Shown in pieces: positions 61,374 to 64,000 of a stretch of 64,000 nucleotides of DNA. This stretch comes from Flavobacterium sp. KMS (GTDB lineage: Bacteria; Bacteroidota; Bacteroidia; Flavobacteriales; Flavobacteriaceae). The stretch spans positions 25,906-89,905 of the forward strand of contig NZ_JSYP01000016.1 in assembly GCF_000813005.1 (NCBI RefSeq). The letters run 5' to 3'. Below the pieces are notes generated by a model. That model was not told the DNA's origin and ran no database searches. It saw only the letters and a program-made list of their open reading frames with translations. A program made the translations under genes and the position numbers. How positions within the stretch are numbered: position 1 is the first letter of the stretch; each line of letters opens with the position of its first letter.

Positions 61374-62888
61374 TTAAGCCATTGTTAACAAATCATTTTC
61401 AATTTGGAAACTATTCAAAAATGAAATTGTCTTTTCGATATCATAATGTAGGATTCTATCCTCAGTAACCAACGGTACAACTTCGCGATAGCTGCTTAAA
61501 AACATCTCGATAAAGTCGCTTGATTTCAACGGTTTTCTATAAGCAATTGCTTGCGAAGCATTTAATAATTCGATAGCAAGAATGCGCTCTAAATTATCCA
61601 TAACACGCAATGCTTTGGTAGCTCCATTTGCTCCCATGCTCACGTGATCCTCTTGTCCGTTGCTAGAAACTATACTATCTACACTAGATGGTGTTGCTAA
61701 TTGCTTGTTCTGACTAGCAATACTTGCTGCTGTATATTGCGGAATCATTAATCCTGAATTTAATCCTGGATTATCTACCAAAAATGCAGGAAGATTACGT
61801 AATCCCGAAATTAATTGATACGTTCTTCTTTCAGAAATACTTCCTAATTCAGCCAAAGCAATTGCCATAAAATCTAAGGCTAAAGCCAAAGGTTGCCCGT
61901 GGAAATTTCCTCCAGAAATAATCTCATCGCTTTCTACAAATATGTTAGGATTATCAGTAACCGAATTTATCTCTGTTTTAAAAACCTTTCTCACATAATC
62001 AATCGCATCTTTTGAAGCTCCATGAACTTGCGGAATACAACGGAACGAATATGGATCCTGAACATGCGTTTTTACCTGAGATATGATTTCGCTTCCTTCT
62101 AAAAATTCTTTGATACGTTGTGCGGTAACAATTTGTCCTTTATGAGGGCGAATAAAATGAATCAATTCATGAAACGGTTCGATTCTTCCGTCGAAACCTT
62201 CCAAAGAAATTGTTCCAATTAAATCGGCTAAATAAGAGAACTTATAAGCTTTCATTAAAATATGAGCTCCGTAAGCACTCATAAACTGCGTACCGTTTAA
62301 TAATGCTAATCCCTCTTTAGATTTTAATACTATTGGCTCCCAGTTAAAGTGTTTTAAAACTTCACTTGAGTGTACTTTCTTCCCTTCAAAATATACTTCA
62401 CCTTCACCTAACAACGGCAATGATAAATGTGCTAATGGAGCTAAATCTCCAGATGCTCCAAGTGATCCTTGCGTATAAACAACTGGTAAAATATCATTGT
62501 TGTAGAAAGAAACTAAACGTTCTAATGTTTGTAATTGTATAGCCGAATGTCCGTAGCTTAATGATTGTATCTTAAGCAATAACATTAATTTTACAATTTC
62601 TTGTGGCACCTCCTCGCCTGTTCCACAAGCATGAGATTTCACAAGGTTTTCTTGAAGTTTAGATAAATTTTCATTAGATATCTTCACATTACAAAGTGAT
62701 CCAAATCCTGTATTGATACCATAAATAGGTTCAGAATGTGAAGCCATTTTTTTATCTAAATAATCTCTGCATTTTTGAACATTGATTTTAGCTTCATCAG
62801 ATAGTTCTAATGTTTTTTGCTCTACGATTATCTCTTGTAATTGCTCTAAATTCAGTAACTCAGTACTGATATAATGAATGTTGCTCAT
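61374..62888 (-). CDS. hutH: Histidine ammonia-lyase
   Basis: 504 residues from the ATG at 62888 (MSNIHYISTELL). The in-frame ATG at 62939 would add 17 residues, but a probable promoter lies at 62909-62939 between the two. The MIO cofactor forms from Ala145-Ser146-Gly147 in GSLGASGDLAPLAH, and a catalytic Tyr is at YGINTGFG. It releases ammonia from histidine to give urocanate. No hutU, hutI or hutG gene adjoins, so either the rest of the pathway lies elsewhere, or the protein is another aromatic ammonia-lyase; motifs favour His. Confidence 0.9.
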   Translation of the reverse strand: MSNIHYISTELLNLEQLQEIIVEQKTLELSDEAKINVQKCRDYLDKKMASHSEPIYGINTGFGSLCNVKISNENLSKLQENLVKSHACGTGEEVPQEIVKLMLLLKIQSLSYGHSAIQLQTLERLVSFYNNDILPVVYTQGSLGASGDLAPLAHLSLPLLGEGEVYFEGKKVHSSEVLKHFNWEPIVLKSKEGLALLNGTQFMSAYGAHILMKAYKFSYLADLIGTISLEGFDGRIEPFHELIHFIRPHKGQIVTAQRIKEFLEGSEIISQVKTHVQDPYSFRCIPQVHGASKDAIDYVRKVFKTEINSVTDNPNIFVESDEIISGGNFHGQPLALALDFMAIALAELGSISERRTYQLISGLRNLPAFLVDNPGLNSGLMIPQYTAASIASQNKQLATPSSVDSIVSSNGQEDHVSMGANGATKALRVMDNLERILAIELLNASQAIAYRKPLKSSDFIEMFLSSYREVVPLVTEDRILHYDIEKTISFLNSFQIENDLLTMA

Positions 62889-62908
62889 TTTATATTGTAT
62901 TTGAATGT

Positions 62909-62939
62909 CAAAATTCAGCAAATCAATATTAAAAAGCAA
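62909..62939 (-). promoter_or_regulatory. Probable promoter of hutH
   Basis: On the minus strand TTG (62937-62939), 20-base spacer, GAATTTTG (62909-62916; first base of the consensus T changed to G). It ends about 21 bases before the ATG at 62888. Confidence 0.5.
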
Positions 62940-63000
62940 TGTTTATTGAGGATTATTTAATCTTAATAGCAAATAAAAATTAGAGGACTGAGTCTAAATA

Positions 63001-63031
63001 ACAAAAGCAACTCTAAATAGGTTGCTTTTGT
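63001..63031 (-). terminator. Terminator of the partial surface-protein gene
   Basis: Perfect 11-bp stem ACAAAAGCAAC / GTTGCTTTTGT with a 9-base loop. The T tract is short. Confidence 0.65.
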
Positions 63032-63062
63032 TATAATTTTAAGTAATTGAAAACTTCTTAAA

Positions 63063-64000
63063 TTAATAATAAGTAATAACTGTTTTTTCAGTTAGTACTG
63101 GTGCTGAAAGTGTCATAATGTATTTCATTTTTGTTAAAACATAACCATTTTCATTATAAGTATATTCAGTTTTATATGATCTGGTAGTGACTACCCTCCC
63201 ATCATTGGTTCCAATAATTGATGAGCTAATTTGATTATTAACTCCTCCCCCTTCTGTAATAAGGTTATTAAATCCTAGAATGTTTTTTGAATAAGAATTC
63301 TTTGTATCAAAAATAGAATTACATGTTTCAACATAATTAGTAGAACCATATTTCAAAGCTGAATAAGTATATTTTACTGTATTTCCTTTTTCATAAGCAT
63401 AAACCCAAGTACCCCAACCAGATAAGTCGCTCGTCTCAGTAATTGTACCATCCTCATTATGTGCAAAATTCACTGTATAATCGATACTTCCATCTGATTT
63501 TGTACTTATCATAGCTATTTCTTTATTCCCTTCATTATATACATATTCAGTAGAAGGTGTAGCAGCTTTATAGTTATTTACTTTAGTAATTAAATTTCCA
63601 TTATAAGTGTACATAATCGTTCTAATTCCTTCAGTTACTGTTTGATCACTTAATTTTATCATAGTACTTTTAATCGTTATACTAACTAATTTAGTAATAT
63701 TAGAAGTATCATAAGTAAATGTATATTCCGTTTTTGTATTATCTACATTACTAATTGATTCTACAGTTCTTGTTTTAGGAAGTTCTAATATTACTTTTTC
63801 AGAAACTACTCCTTTTACACTTTCCATACCTCCTGAATTAGCAGTAACAGTATATGTAAAAGAACCAGTAGATGTAAGTACATCTTTAAATTTTGCTTCT
63901 GTAAGTGGGGCGGCATTAATTTTTACAGGATTATCGTTTCTGTAAACATTGTACGTAATACCAGTACCTCCCACAACAGACCAGCTTACATCTACTCCAC
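63063..64000 (-). CDS. C-terminal part of a surface protein with fibronectin III-like domain (partial)
   Basis: The frame is open to the edge at 64000, so the 5' end is missing; at least 312 residues are in the window. It opens with GVDVSWSVVGGTGITYNVYRND and ends ANSGGMESVKG, the layout of a fibronectin III domain. The rest is made of YTYNxNG-like beta units (TIMYTYNGNLITKVNNY, EYVYNEGNKEIAMI, EYTYNENGYVLTKMKY), resembling the YD/Rhs-like repeats of secreted Bacteroidota proteins. It ends TEKTVITYY with no T9SS sorting domain, so it may be a lipoprotein. An in-frame GTG at 63974 is internal. Function unknown. Confidence 0.7.
   Translation of the reverse strand, partial: GVDVSWSVVGGTGITYNVYRNDNPVKINAAPLTEAKFKDVLTSTGSFTYTVTANSGGMESVKGVVSEKVILELPKTRTVESISNVDNTKTEYTFTYDTSNITKLVSITIKSTMIKLSDQTVTEGIRTIMYTYNGNLITKVNNYKAATPSTEYVYNEGNKEIAMISTKSDGSIDYTVNFAHNEDGTITETSDLSGWGTWVYAYEKGNTVKYTYSALKYGSTNYVETCNSIFDTKNSYSKNILGFNNLITEGGGVNNQISSSIIGTNDGRVVTTRSYKTEYTYNENGYVLTKMKYIMTLSAPVLTEKTVITYY

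Noticed and set aside
62889..62939. Longer hutH start at 62939
   Set aside because: A likely promoter lies within this stretch, and the MSNIHYIS start fits the family better.
1..64000. tRNA, rRNA, tmRNA or riboswitch
   Set aside because: Intergenic regions were read for T-loop phrases, CCA ends and known aptamer cores; none was convincing. A covariance-model search would settle it.
1..64000. Insertion sequence, prophage or integron
   Set aside because: No transposase, integrase, phage structural gene or attC-like array is seen; repeats lack an associated recombinase gene.

Overview
The window looks like chromosomal DNA of a Bacteroidota member, most probably a Flavobacterium or close relative. 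It is AT-rich, stops are mostly TAA, Shine-Dalgarno sites are absent, and several genes carry the Bacteroidota promoter element TAnnTTTG. Type IX secretion genes or signals (PorQ, a C-terminal sorting domain), LxSC-type lipoproteins, the DUF1599/BT_3928-type/TpiA neighbourhood and GIN-domain proteins point the same way. Genus is inferred from gene content only. No tRNA, rRNA, CRISPR array, transposase or prophage gene was found.

Layout. 1-2854: end of a metal-efflux locus (RND adaptor tail, SAM methyltransferase, Zn/Cd-type P1B ATPase). 3256-5752: tight operon of two pirins, an OsmC protein and a small GNAT. 6139-8498: secreted adenosine deaminase, ABM-domain protein, RlmH. 8628-11670: minus-strand run of unknown small secreted or lipoprotein genes, with an in-frame TAG and a probable frameshift that suggest decay. 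11977-17884: lipoprotein and folP, divergent from DUF1599, a DoxX/MauE-like protein, a hydrolase, a thioredoxin lipoprotein and tpiA. 18097-23319: large T9SS cargo protein, OsmC, and two tandem ExbD-like proteins that lack the usual membrane aspartate. 23640-33378: mostly minus-strand housekeeping (rpsA, nucleoside permease, cmk, porQ, lon).

33685-39738 is a likely operon of ECF sigma factor, membrane anti-sigma candidate, two secreted beta-helix-like proteins and two serine hydrolases. 39796-46192 holds a UMF1-type transporter, an unknown lipoprotein, an M48 peptidase, a hydrolase, msrB and an endonuclease III homologue. 46290-55653 holds a TPR protein, gyrA, clpC, a RimB-RimK fusion, a DUF421 protein and a tautomerase. 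55775-64000 holds a SMI1/KNR4 protein, a DJ-1/GlxA regulator pair with operator-like half-sites, a DUF47-Pit phosphate transport pair, hutH and the 3' part of a surface protein.

Intergenic DNA is rich in dispersed palindromic repeats of several families. The largest (core GCGGATTAAACGGATTCGC-like) occurs at least four times, and a roughly 120-bp unit built on it is tandemly repeated upstream of the porQ promoter and downstream of lon. Many convergent gene pairs are separated by strong hairpin terminators.
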